Assembly (NCBI RefSeq): GCF_001549985.1
Contig: NZ_LROZ01000013.1
Location: forward strand, 41,001 to 105,000
DNA: 64,000 nucleotides
Direction of reading: 5' to 3'
Origin: Myroides odoratus
Lineage (GTDB): Bacteria; Bacteroidota; Bacteroidia; Flavobacteriales; Flavobacteriaceae
The notes under the pieces were generated by a model that was not told where the DNA came from, made no database searches, and saw nothing but the letters and a program-made list of their open reading frames with translations. A program made the translations under genes and the position numbers. This document shows, one piece after another, positions 37,891-47,437 of the stretch (the stretch's first letter is position 1; each line of letters starts with the position of its first letter).

Positions 37891-40309
37891 AGTTGATATA
37901 CTTCAAAGTATTGATACGTGTTGCTTGTGTGGATTTCCATAAAACTAAAACCATAGAAAATAGAGTTAAACCAGCAAAAGCAAGTAAAAAAGGCCAAATA
38001 GAAAGTTCAATACGGTACACAAAATCGGCTAACCACAGCTGAATTAAGTAGTAAACGGGGTATATGGAAATAACAAATCCCAGCATACAATAAACCAAGA
38101 AACGAATGGATAAGTTCACAATAAGCTCCCTTCTATTTGCTCCAAGTACTTTGCGAATAGCAATTTCTTTCAATCGACTTTCAATACTAAAGGAAACAAT
38201 AGCCATCAACCCAAATAGGGCGATAAACATCGATACGCCCATCAAACATAAAAATAAGGTTCGCTGGTATAGGGTTTTCTGATAGCTTTCCGCAAATTCA
38301 GCATTGGCAAACTCATATTGCATGGGATAGGTAGACTCTACCCGTTTACTCCAAAAAGCTTCCAATTGATTTAGTGTCTGTTGCACATTTGTAGGTTCTA
38401 TTTTGATGGAGATGTTCTCAATAAGCCCAGAAAACCAACCTACTGAATTGGACATAAAATAAGTTACTGGTGGAATTGCCTGAGTAAAACCTTCAATTTT
38501 CATGTCTTTTACAACTCCAATAATTTCAAAGTCGCGTCCATTCCACCTCATCTTTTTTCCTATAATTCCATCAGAAAAATTAAAATGTCTTTTATACGTT
38601 TCGTTAACGACAATTTTATTGATGCTATCCGATGCGAAAGCACGATCGAAAAACCGTCCTTCCATCAATTGACCATCAAATACTTTTATAAAATCGTAAC
38701 CTACGGGTACATTTTCACTTTGAACAGAAGCCTCTCCGATCATATTATTAGAACTACTCCCATAACCGACTCCCATTAACATGGAATGGTTTACGGCTGC
38801 CTTGACTCCTTCTATTTTTTGTAAATCGGCTTCTATGCGTTGATAGATGATATTGCGTTGGTTTTCATCTTTGACTTTAAAGCGAATATTGACTACTTGA
38901 TCACCATTGAATCCCAAATCTTCTTGTAAGATATGACTGACTTGTTTGTGAACAAAAATAGCCGTAGACAAAAAGAAAAACGCAATCACAAATTGAAAAA
39001 CCAATAGGCTATTGCGCAAACGCATTCCCGATTTACTTCGAACAAAGTTGCCTTTCAACACTTTAATTGCATCGAAAGAAACCACAAAGAGACTAGGTAA
39101 AACGCCCAAGAGCAAGTATACCCCAAGTACAAGTACACCAATGAGTGCCCCTAAGGATAAAAAATCAGCTTCAAGCGTTCGATTAACTAGCATATTAAAA
39201 TAAGGCATCCCTAATTCAACGAGAACCAGCGCTACTGCAAAAGACAACAAAGTTGTGATTCCCGCTTCAAACATCATTTGTTTCATCAACTGATTGCGCG
39301 TGCTCCCAATGGATTTTCGAATACCAATTTCCTTGGCGCGTTTAAAGCTTTGTACCAGTGCGAGATTAATAGCATTGACAAGCGCTAACATCAAGAGCAA
39401 AATGGCAGAAAACAACATGATATGTACAATTTTACTTGCAGTGGGTCCTGCTCCTAATCCCATTGATTTTGGATTTAGATAAACCCCACTCAACTCATTA
39501 AAATTTAACACCATGAAGCCTTGCATCTTTTCTTGCAGCTCTTCCACAGAAACTCCTTCTTGTTTGGCATATAACTGGGTAATTTCTTTGTAAAACACAT
39601 CTTTCAACTGCTTTTTTGCTTCATTTATTCCAACTCCATCTTTTAACTTAATGAGTAGCTTATAGTTGTGATCTCCCCAATTATCTGCACGATTATAAGC
39701 TATTTGACTTTCTGTTAAATAAGAAGTCAATCCCTTAAATACAACTGAACTATTTCCTGGTATCTCAAACACAAAACGAACTGTTAGTACTTTTCCATTG
39801 TCTAGCTGTACGAGTTTCCCTGTAGGATCAATACCTACACCAAACAGACGCTCCGCTTGTTTCTTTTCTAAGGCTAAGGCATCCTTGTAATTTTGTTTGT
39901 AATCTTCCGGACTGCCAAACACCGTTGTAAAAGGAAAAAACTCAAAAAAGTTCGCTTGTCGCTCATCAATTTCATATAAAAAATCCGCTTTTCCCTCCAC
40001 CACTACGCTCATCAAGTTGAAAGACATATAGCTAAAGTTATAGGCTTCAATAATAGAGGAAGCTTGATCCAATTGGTTGGCAATAGGGGCAGGGAACCAA
40101 TTTTTAAAATAGGAATCTACCGTTCCTTCTACTTCGTAAATTTTGTTTTTATAGGGATTCCATTGGTCAAAGCTATGCTCATTTTTCCAATAGAAAAGCA
40201 CAATAATCAGCGCAGCCATACCTAATGCTAGCCCCAGTATATTGAGCAATGAAAACCAAACATTTTTTTTAAAATGCCAGAGATACAACTTTAACCAATT
40301 CGAAATCAT
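37883..40309 (-). CDS. ABC transporter permease, MacB/FtsX type (third of three)
   Basis: 808 residues. An N-terminal membrane helix (LLNILGLALGMAALIIVLFYW) is followed by a MacB-like periplasmic domain, three FtsX helices (about 290-420), another short helix and periplasmic domain (about 430-680) and a last FtsX set with IRKVLGANRRE. It ends INTLKYINYE, echoing the C-termini of the two paralogues upstream. Such permeases do not move substrate across the inner membrane themselves; they act as mechanotransmitters that push periplasmic substrate through TolC. It overlaps the TolC gene by 8 bp. Confidence 0.93.
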   Translation of the reverse strand: MISNWLKLYLWHFKKNVWFSLLNILGLALGMAALIIVLFYWKNEHSFDQWNPYKNKIYEVEGTVDSYFKNWFPAPIANQLDQASSIIEAYNFSYMSFNLMSVVVEGKADFLYEIDERQANFFEFFPFTTVFGSPEDYKQNYKDALALEKKQAERLFGVGIDPTGKLVQLDNGKVLTVRFVFEIPGNSSVVFKGLTSYLTESQIAYNRADNWGDHNYKLLIKLKDGVGINEAKKQLKDVFYKEITQLYAKQEGVSVEELQEKMQGFMVLNFNELSGVYLNPKSMGLGAGPTASKIVHIMLFSAILLLMLALVNAINLALVQSFKRAKEIGIRKSIGSTRNQLMKQMMFEAGITTLLSFAVALVLVELGMPYFNMLVNRTLEADFLSLGALIGVLVLGVYLLLGVLPSLFVVSFDAIKVLKGNFVRSKSGMRLRNSLLVFQFVIAFFFLSTAIFVHKQVSHILQEDLGFNGDQVVNIRFKVKDENQRNIIYQRIEADLQKIEGVKAAVNHSMLMGVGYGSSSNNMIGEASVQSENVPVGYDFIKVFDGQLMEGRFFDRAFASDSINKIVVNETYKRHFNFSDGIIGKKMRWNGRDFEIIGVVKDMKIEGFTQAIPPVTYFMSNSVGWFSGLIENISIKIEPTNVQQTLNQLEAFWSKRVESTYPMQYEFANAEFAESYQKTLYQRTLFLCLMGVSMFIALFGLMAIVSFSIESRLKEIAIRKVLGANRRELIVNLSIRFLVYCMLGFVISIYPVYYLIQLWLADFVYRIELSIWPFLLAFAGLTLFSMVLVLWKSTQATRINTLKYINYE

Positions 40310-40322
40310 ACAGTTATTTGTA

Positions 40323-41132
40323 TTAATTTATTTTTTCAATTTTTCCTCCAGATGATTTTTTCACCTCAACTAAAGACGCTGTTCCATAAACCGATATTTT
40401 TCCAGACGAACTCGCCTTTCCTCTCACTTCATCCGCTACGGTTAAAGAGATTGTACCAGACGAACTCGCTTTACCATCTAGTGTTTTTACAGCCAAGTCT
40501 TTTCCATCAATCTTCCCTGAGCTTGATACTTTTGCCATCACTGTTTTTGCTGATCCATCTACTTCAATTTTAGCGGAACTACTAGCAGCCATATCGACTT
40601 TATTTCCCTTTAAATCCAAATCTACTTTCGCTGAGGAGCTCACATCAATTGCTGTATTATTCGCTACTTCAAATTTCCCCTCTACTTTCGCTGATGAACT
40701 AGCCTCAATGCTTACATTATCTGCTTGTACTAAGTTTCCTTGAAATTTTCCAGAGCTACTTGCTGTTAGGGTAAAATCTTTCGCCAACACTTTATTTAAT
40801 ACATTCATGCTAGCTGAAGAAGAAACATAAGCCCCTGATAGGTTTGGATTACTCACTTGTACTTGAACGGCACTCACTCGGTGATTAAACAATCCCGTAG
40901 GCGTGTCAATAAATACATGTAAAACTCCATTTTTTACTTCTGTTTTCACATACTGCATATCCTCTTTATCGCCTACGTGTACTTCAACGGATTTACTTCC
41001 TCCATAGGTGAAATCCAACTGAATACTTTGTGATACTTTAATGGCAGAAAAATCTGCTACTTGTCTTTTTTCTTGCTTTTGTGCAAATACGGTACTTCCA
41101 ATTAATAGGAAGACTAAGGCTAATTTTTTCAT
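40323..41132 (-). CDS. Head-GIN-domain (DUF2807) exported protein
   Basis: 269 residues with a signal peptide (MKKLALVFLLIGSTVFAQ). After a short beta domain (HVGDKEDMQYVKTEV) the protein is a series of about nine turns, each with SSSG or SSSA (for example LTASSSGKFQGN, IEASSSAKVEGK, GKASSSGKISVY), fitting a right-handed beta-helix or solenoid. The GIN domain's role is unknown; it is common in Bacteroidota, often next to ABC or adhesion genes. It sits between two permease genes (22-bp and 13-bp gaps) of the efflux operon, so it may be part of the exporter or its cargo. Confidence 0.88.
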   Translation of the reverse strand: MKKLALVFLLIGSTVFAQKQEKRQVADFSAIKVSQSIQLDFTYGGSKSVEVHVGDKEDMQYVKTEVKNGVLHVFIDTPTGLFNHRVSAVQVQVSNPNLSGAYVSSSASMNVLNKVLAKDFTLTASSSGKFQGNLVQADNVSIEASSSAKVEGKFEVANNTAIDVSSSAKVDLDLKGNKVDMAASSSAKIEVDGSAKTVMAKVSSSGKIDGKDLAVKTLDGKASSSGTISLTVADEVRGKASSSGKISVYGTASLVEVKKSSGGKIEKIN

Positions 41133-41154
41133 ATTTTTTAATTTTCAGTTTATT

Positions 41155-43569
41155 TTATTCATATTTAATGTGTTGCAAGACATTGACGCGGACTGCTTGA
41201 CGAACTTTAATAAATACCGTCAAGAAGGTCAGCAGCATTAAGAATAGAAAGGCTATAACGAAATTGCTCCAATGAATTTCAATGCGGAAGACATACTCAT
41301 TCAACCAAGCATTCATAAAGTAGTAACTAGGATAAATAGAAAGTACAAATCCAATTACGCCTAACACAATATAACGCTGTGATAATTGTTTCATTTGTTC
41401 TTTATTCGATGCCCCTAATACTTTGCGAATGGCAATGTCTTTGTATTGGTTGGCAATCGTAAAAGAAGCCACACTATACAGTCCAAATAGTGCGATAAAA
41501 ATGACAATGCTACTTAATACCAATAGAATATCTCGCTCCTGTATACTACTTTTAAAAAGCCGTTCAAACCGTTGATCTAAAAATTCATAGGTAAAAGGAT
41601 ATGTTGATACACCCAGTTTTGCATATATCTTTTCCACCTCATCAATTATCTGCTCTCCATTTGGTGTATTAAATCGCACATATAACTCATTCACGTTTTG
41701 AAACAATCCAGGAATTACTTCTAAACGAAAGAAAATCATAGGATCAAAATCTGCTTTTAAATTGACCGTATGATAATTATTTACCACACCAATTACAGTA
41801 AACCAACGATCATTCCAATTCAGCGTTTTATTTAGAATATCAGGATCTCCAAACTTATCCTTCAATTGTTGATTAATTAAAACATTACTGATGGTATCAG
41901 AAGCCAATTCCTCTTCTAGTCCTCTCCCCTCGACAATTTTAATTTGCATGGTCTGTAAAAAATCATTGTCCATCGCCACATTTGTTACTTGTACCGCATT
42001 CCCCTGATGGAAAATTCGACTTGAATTATAACCGTAACCCCCTATTGCTAAGGATGAACTACTAACCGACTGAACGCCTGATATTTTTAAAATTTCTGCT
42101 TTATAAGTATCATAGAGAAGCCTCCGTTCTTTTTCTGTTTTTATGGTCGAAAATGGCAAAATCAAGATTTGCTCTTTTGTAAAACCTAAATCCTTCTCCA
42201 ACATATAGTGTACTTGTTGGAACACAATCGTAGTACTAACAATAAAGAAACTAGCAATCGCAAACTGAATAATCAGCATCATATGCTTGAATCCAAATTT
42301 TTGATTTCCGTGTCTTCCTTGCCCTTTTACTAATTGAGTGATGGTTCTTCTTTGCAAAATAACCAACAAGATTCCAGCGAGAAAAGTGCTCATGATTACC
42401 ATAAAAAACCCTCCTACCTTGGCTCCATCCCACCAATTAAAATTCAATTGAGAGGATAGAAACACTCGAAGTGATGGAATTGAAAACTCAACCAATACGC
42501 AACTCAATCCCAGAGCTAATCCCAGAGTCAAACAACTCTCAAAAAACAGCTGCCAAAACAACGTGGTATATTTACTTCCGATAACAATACGGATTCCCAT
42601 TTCTCGATGTCTTTTCAAACTTTGAACAATGGATAGGTTAATATAATTGACCACAGATAAAATAAAAATAGTCAATGACAAGCCAAATAGGATATACAAG
42701 CGTTTTACATTTATTGGAGTTTCTAGGGTCCCATTATACTTTGTATCTTCCATCATATGTTGCTCTGCTAATGGCAATAAATGGTATAATTCGACTGTAT
42801 CTCCTTCCTCTTCTAAATATTCTTCCACGGTTTTACCTTCCTCTTTGGCTAACCGCGTATAAAGATGAACAAATAATAAATCCGTCATGGACTGCTCTAC
42901 ACGAGGAATCCGTTCTTTATCTTTTATTTTTACATATAAACTGGCCATATAATTGCCCCAGTTCATTTGATTCGCTACTATACTTTTCTCAAACCCTGAG
43001 AAAAGTATAGTAGGCATAACCGAACTGCGTGTTTCACCAAACGAGTAAATTCCTTTGATGGTAAACACCTCATCATTATAACGAAACGTCTTTCCTAAGG
43101 CATTTGATCCAAAGATTTCTTCGATATAAGTATCCAAAACCAAAACACTATTCGGTTCATCTAGTGCATTTACCCCTTCTAGTAATTCAAAAGGAAAGAA
43201 ATCAAAGAAATTAGATTGAACGACAAGTCCCTTTGTAAAAAAATGTTGTTCTCCTTCAAATTCTAGAAAATGAGACACATAATTAGATAGATACATATAA
43301 TCTTCTATGCTCTGTTTTTCTTCTTTAAGATGAGGCCCCATCGGATAGGGAGCTAAATTCCAAACATCGCCATCCCCCAAATCCGTACTGACAATATAAA
43401 CCTCATCCTTATATGGATTCCACTGGTCATATCGCGCCTCTTCTTTATAGTACAAATAGGACAATAGGACACCCCAAATACCGATAGCAAGCCCCAAGAT
43501 AGTGAGCAAACTATACACTTTATTTTTAATGAGATGGGCCCAATATATTTTCAGCCAATTTTGTAACAT
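41155..43569 (-). CDS. ABC transporter permease, MacB/FtsX type (second of three)
   Basis: 804 residues with the same plan as its neighbours: MLQNWLKIYWAHLIKNKVYS, an N-terminal helix (LLTILGLAIGIWGVLLSYLY), a periplasmic domain, FtsX helices with HREMGIRIVIGS, a second periplasmic region and a final FtsX domain with IRKVLGASNKE. The C-terminus reads VNVLQHIKYE. The shared YDQWNPYKDEVY motif after the first helix is nearly identical to that of the third permease, so the two are close paralogues. It begins 2 bp after the preceding permease stop. Confidence 0.92.
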   Translation of the reverse strand: MLQNWLKIYWAHLIKNKVYSLLTILGLAIGIWGVLLSYLYYKEEARYDQWNPYKDEVYIVSTDLGDGDVWNLAPYPMGPHLKEEKQSIEDYMYLSNYVSHFLEFEGEQHFFTKGLVVQSNFFDFFPFELLEGVNALDEPNSVLVLDTYIEEIFGSNALGKTFRYNDEVFTIKGIYSFGETRSSVMPTILFSGFEKSIVANQMNWGNYMASLYVKIKDKERIPRVEQSMTDLLFVHLYTRLAKEEGKTVEEYLEEEGDTVELYHLLPLAEQHMMEDTKYNGTLETPINVKRLYILFGLSLTIFILSVVNYINLSIVQSLKRHREMGIRIVIGSKYTTLFWQLFFESCLTLGLALGLSCVLVEFSIPSLRVFLSSQLNFNWWDGAKVGGFFMVIMSTFLAGILLVILQRRTITQLVKGQGRHGNQKFGFKHMMLIIQFAIASFFIVSTTIVFQQVHYMLEKDLGFTKEQILILPFSTIKTEKERRLLYDTYKAEILKISGVQSVSSSSLAIGGYGYNSSRIFHQGNAVQVTNVAMDNDFLQTMQIKIVEGRGLEEELASDTISNVLINQQLKDKFGDPDILNKTLNWNDRWFTVIGVVNNYHTVNLKADFDPMIFFRLEVIPGLFQNVNELYVRFNTPNGEQIIDEVEKIYAKLGVSTYPFTYEFLDQRFERLFKSSIQERDILLVLSSIVIFIALFGLYSVASFTIANQYKDIAIRKVLGASNKEQMKQLSQRYIVLGVIGFVLSIYPSYYFMNAWLNEYVFRIEIHWSNFVIAFLFLMLLTFLTVFIKVRQAVRVNVLQHIKYE

Positions 43570-43571
43570 AC

Positions 43572-45953
43572 CTATTCGTATTTTATATGCTTAATAAAAT
43601 CAACTCTTGTGGCAATTCGAACTTTTCTCCATATAATGAAGCAAACAAGTCCAACCAATAAAAAGAAAGAAAAAACAAAGAGATAGCCTTCTATTTCATA
43701 TTTATAGGTAAACTTATGCAACCAAGTATTCATAATCCAATAGACAGGATACGCTGCTGCTAAACACGCTACGATGACCGAAACAAGAAACGGTTTACCC
43801 AGCAGGAAGAAAAGTTCATGCGTACGAGCGCCTACCATTTTTCGAATAATAATTTCTTTTTGTTTTTGTTCCAAATACAGGGATAAACTAGCGTACAGTC
43901 CAAACAAAGCCATAAAAACAACCGCAATATCCCAAATCATAAACATGCGTTTTTGAGATTCTACATGTTGATAATTGATTTTAAACTGTTCTGAAATGGT
44001 TTGATATTGAAACGGATATTCATAATCAATATTGACAATCCAAAAAGCATGTAAACGCTCCAGCGTTTCTATTGTATTGGCCTTTTCATCTAAGGCAATC
44101 GATAAATAATTTAATCCATAAGGCAAAAAATCAATATCCTTCCATTGAAACAACAACAGCGGTTGCACAGCTTCCTCAAAACCATTGCTAAAATAATTTT
44201 TAATCACGCCTTCAATTAGATACGTATTTCGATCATACGAAATCACATTTCCTAAAGCCTCATCCGCTGTTACTCCCATTTGAGCGACAAACTGTTCATT
44301 AATCCATACTTTAGGTAAACTATCGACCTCAATAGGACGATACGCTACTTTTTCAAACCCCACCATATCAATATAGTCCTCATCAATTCCTTCCATGACA
44401 AAATCAGGAATTTTCCGCATCCCATAAAAGGCGGTATATTTTGTTTTTATGGATTTATCTTCATATGCAATAGTCGACAAGGCTACATTTTTGATTCCTT
44501 CAATTCGTTGTATCTCCTGAATCAACTTATCATTGCGGTATAACTTACGGCGTATCTGTTGCGTGAATAGTTTCACTTGCACCACGTGATCTCCTTCAAA
44601 ACCTCGAGGTTTCTCTTCCATAAAATGAACCTGTTTCGCTATGATCCATCCTCCCACTACAAAGAAAAAAGCAATCATCATCTGTACAAATAAGCTTCCT
44701 TTTCGCAATCGCAAGCCTTTGCTGCGCTTTCTGTATGCCTTCACTTGATACAACTGACGAACAAGTCGAGTAGCATAAAGGGAAAGAATACCGCCAGCCA
44801 ATAGCACGACAATACAAATAACGAAAACGATGCCGCTCCAAAGCACCTGATGTTTAATGGCAATTGCTTTGTGCAGGAACGTATTGTAAATGGGCATGCT
44901 GAATTCAATGAGTATTAAGGCAATTCCCAAAGCCATCAACACATTTAACAACGTTTCAAAACCAATTTGCAACAGCAATTGTCTCTTTGTACTCCCCAAC
45001 ATCATACGCACCTGAAATTCCTTTAAACGCGATAATATCCCGGCTTGATTCAGGTTGATATAATTCAGAATCGCTAATAAAAAGATTAAAACAGAACAAC
45101 CGATTAACAGCAGAAGTGTCTCCACTTTTGTGCGTCCTTCTAGTAAAGCCGTTTGTTTAGAAATAAAACGCCCTTCCTTTAAGGGAGATAAAAAAACATT
45201 GTATTGTCCAACCTGCTCTTGTGTATCAAACACTTGATCTTGATTATTTTCAATCAAAGACACCAAATTAGATTCAATATGCTGGATATCCGTTGCCTCC
45301 TTTACTTTAACTAATAATCCCCCTCCATTTTCTTGCCATAAAGCAGGTTCGACCTCGTCGTTCCACTCCATGTTCATCAATACAATATCAGGCATAATGG
45401 TTGCTTTTTGGTCCAGCTGATAGACCCCTGCCACCTGATAAGGACTATGGGCAAGGGATAGCGTTTGACCTATTGGGTTCTGATGCGGAAAAAACTGTTG
45501 GGCAATCTTTTCAGAAATCGCAATATAGGTCGGGTTTTCTACAACCTCTTCTGCACTTCCATATACGAATTTGAAATTAAAAAAATCAAAGAAGGTCGAT
45601 TGCGTATTCAAGATCTTTCCGACTACAGCCTGATGGAAGTTACTTTCTGCATAGAAATCAATATAATCTAAGGCATAGTAACAGTAACTTTCAATTTGTT
45701 TTTGTTGAAGTAACTGAGGCCCCACAGCAGCAGGAACAACAATGGCATTTGCTTCTTTTCCAACTGTAACATTTACTTCGTGCAATTGATCTACATCTTC
45801 GATCCATTTATTGTAACTCCACTCATCTTGCACGAAGAATAAAGCCAGCAATAAACACGCCATACCAATGGCTAAACCAAGAATTGTCCAGCAAAAGAAC
45901 AACAATGATTTTTGGATATTTTTTCTAAATGTATTGAACCAACTGTACAGCAT
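43572..45953 (-). CDS. ABC transporter permease, MacB/FtsX type (first of three)
   Basis: 793 residues, the most divergent of the trio. It has the N-terminal helix WTILGLAIGMACLLLALFFV, a periplasmic domain, FtsX helices with KEFQVRMMLGSTKRQ and a final FtsX domain with EIIIRKMVGARTHE. The C-terminus is VDFIKHIKYE, matching the other two. It lacks the WNPYK motif and has WIEDVDQLHEV instead. It lies 9 bp after the second GIN gene and 2 bp before the next permease. Confidence 0.92.
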   Translation of the reverse strand: MLYSWFNTFRKNIQKSLLFFCWTILGLAIGMACLLLALFFVQDEWSYNKWIEDVDQLHEVNVTVGKEANAIVVPAAVGPQLLQQKQIESYCYYALDYIDFYAESNFHQAVVGKILNTQSTFFDFFNFKFVYGSAEEVVENPTYIAISEKIAQQFFPHQNPIGQTLSLAHSPYQVAGVYQLDQKATIMPDIVLMNMEWNDEVEPALWQENGGGLLVKVKEATDIQHIESNLVSLIENNQDQVFDTQEQVGQYNVFLSPLKEGRFISKQTALLEGRTKVETLLLLIGCSVLIFLLAILNYINLNQAGILSRLKEFQVRMMLGSTKRQLLLQIGFETLLNVLMALGIALILIEFSMPIYNTFLHKAIAIKHQVLWSGIVFVICIVVLLAGGILSLYATRLVRQLYQVKAYRKRSKGLRLRKGSLFVQMMIAFFFVVGGWIIAKQVHFMEEKPRGFEGDHVVQVKLFTQQIRRKLYRNDKLIQEIQRIEGIKNVALSTIAYEDKSIKTKYTAFYGMRKIPDFVMEGIDEDYIDMVGFEKVAYRPIEVDSLPKVWINEQFVAQMGVTADEALGNVISYDRNTYLIEGVIKNYFSNGFEEAVQPLLLFQWKDIDFLPYGLNYLSIALDEKANTIETLERLHAFWIVNIDYEYPFQYQTISEQFKINYQHVESQKRMFMIWDIAVVFMALFGLYASLSLYLEQKQKEIIIRKMVGARTHELFFLLGKPFLVSVIVACLAAAYPVYWIMNTWLHKFTYKYEIEGYLFVFSFFLLVGLVCFIIWRKVRIATRVDFIKHIKYE

Positions 45954-45962
45954 AATAACGAA

Positions 45963-46718
45963 CTAATTCGATTTCACTGATCCCATAGAATCCGTGTATT
46001 TTTTCAATTCTTTTGGCGTATTATAATACACAACCCTCCCCATGGAATCTGCATAGGCATTTAAACTCTCTATAGGATAGACCTCCGCTTTTCCCATAGA
46101 ATCAGCTTCTACCTTTACAAACTTCGCCTTGAGGCTCTTGCCATCAAACTTTGCGGCACTATCCACATTAATGACTAGATTTTCAGTATCTCCCGTCACG
46201 GTAACATGAGCGGCACTATCTAAATTAACCTTGATATTTTTTGCCGTAATATCGCCTTCATATTTAGACGCTGAATCCAAGCTAATTGTTACTGTATTCG
46301 CGGTAAAATCGCCTTTTAATGAAGCCGCTGCATCGGATTTTATTGTTACCTGATTTCCTTGAACACGTCCCTTAACTTGGACACGTGCCGTAGTACTCAC
46401 ATCATAATCAACAATCTTAGGCTGAGCAATAAACACCTTTACTCTACTATTGTAAAAAACTTTATTCTTGTTGTTTTTGGTACTCATGTCTACATAGAGC
46501 ACACTCCCCACCTGTTTTATTCCTATTTTATCAATATCTTCCTGTACCCCTTCTAGGCGAACAGTATTCGATTCTGAAGTAGCATCGATTAAAATTTCTA
46601 TTGGCATCGTGGCCACTAATTTGCTCACATTTCCCGTAATGGTATGCGTCTGTTTCGCTTGCCCTTGCATCAGTAAACTGAACAGCATCAAGACTAAACT
46701 CAAGAAAAAACGTATCAT
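45963..46718 (-). CDS. GIN-domain-like (DUF2807) exported repeat protein
   Basis: 251 residues with a signal peptide (ending MQGQA). It has the same overall plan as the other GIN protein, but the repeated turns read DSA or DSMG instead of SSSG: ISLDSASKYEGD, NLDSAAHVTVTG, NVDSAAKFDGK, EADSMGKAEVY, YADSMGRVVYY, YTDSMGSVKSN. This points to a solenoid with an acidic edge. The gene lies between the ABC ATPase (12 bp) and the first permease (9 bp), so it is an integral part of the operon. Its function is unknown. Confidence 0.82.
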   Translation of the reverse strand: MIRFFLSLVLMLFSLLMQGQAKQTHTITGNVSKLVATMPIEILIDATSESNTVRLEGVQEDIDKIGIKQVGSVLYVDMSTKNNKNKVFYNSRVKVFIAQPKIVDYDVSTTARVQVKGRVQGNQVTIKSDAAASLKGDFTANTVTISLDSASKYEGDITAKNIKVNLDSAAHVTVTGDTENLVINVDSAAKFDGKSLKAKFVKVEADSMGKAEVYPIESLNAYADSMGRVVYYNTPKELKKYTDSMGSVKSN

Positions 46719-46730
46719 AATCTTGTTATT

Positions 46731-47435
46731 TTATACTGTAAAAACATCTACAATCTTGGTATTGATTTTTTCTGATAAAATCATACCATCCTTCATCAAG
46801 ATTGTGCGCTCTGAATAAGAGGCATCGTGATGAGAGTGCGTTACCATGATAATGGTTGCTCCTTGTTGATGTAATTCCGTCAACAATTCCATTACCTCTG
46901 CTCCATTTTTACTATCCAAATTTCCTGTCGGCTCATCGGCCAAAATAATCTTGGGATTATTAATCAGTGCACGTCCAACGGCTACGCGTTGTTGCTGTCC
47001 ACCAGAAAGTTGCTGCGGATAGTGTTTTAATCGGTGTACAATATTCAAGCGCTCTGCAATTTCCATCACGCGTTTTTTGCGTTCACTACTGGGAATTTTA
47101 TTGTAGATCAAAGGCAATTCAATATTGTCATACACCGATAACTCATCAATTAAATTGAAGTTTTGAAAAATAAAACCAATATTGGTTTTGCGAATAACTG
47201 CGCGTTGATTTTCTGTCAATCCCACCATCTCCTTATCCAATAAACGATAGCTTCCTGAAGTGGCGTCATCCAATAGTCCTATAATATTCAATAGGGTTGA
47301 TTTCCCACATCCCGAAGGTCCCATTACCGAAATAAACTCTCCTTTTTTCACTTCCAATGAAACCTCATTCAAAGCGGTTGTCTCCACCTCTTCCGTTTGG
47401 AAAATACGAGACAATTGTTGAATTGCTATGACCAT
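46731..47435 (-). CDS. ABC transporter ATP-binding protein, LolD/MacB type
   Basis: 234 residues with Walker A MGPSGCGKST, Q-loop FQNFNLIDELSVYDN, signature LSGGQQQRVAVGRAL, Walker B IILADEPTGNLD and H-loop VTHSHHD. The sequence belongs to the LolD/MacB/FtsE group that drives mechanotransmitting permeases. It is the only ATPase for three permeases in the operon. Its start lies 2 bp after the adaptor gene. Confidence 0.95.
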   Translation of the reverse strand: MVIAIQQLSRIFQTEEVETTALNEVSLEVKKGEFISVMGPSGCGKSTLLNIIGLLDDATSGSYRLLDKEMVGLTENQRAVIRKTNIGFIFQNFNLIDELSVYDNIELPLIYNKIPSSERKKRVMEIAERLNIVHRLKHYPQQLSGGQQQRVAVGRALINNPKIILADEPTGNLDSKNGAEVMELLTELHQQGATIIMVTHSHHDASYSERTILMKDGMILSEKINTKIVDVFTV

Positions 47436-47437
47436 AG

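Noticed and set aside
40352..40573. Plus-strand open frame rich in leucine and serine
   Set aside because: It is the antisense shadow of the SSSG-repeat coding region.
42675..43010. Plus-strand open frame of 111 codons
   Set aside because: It lies antisense within a permease gene with clear homology and has no features of its own.
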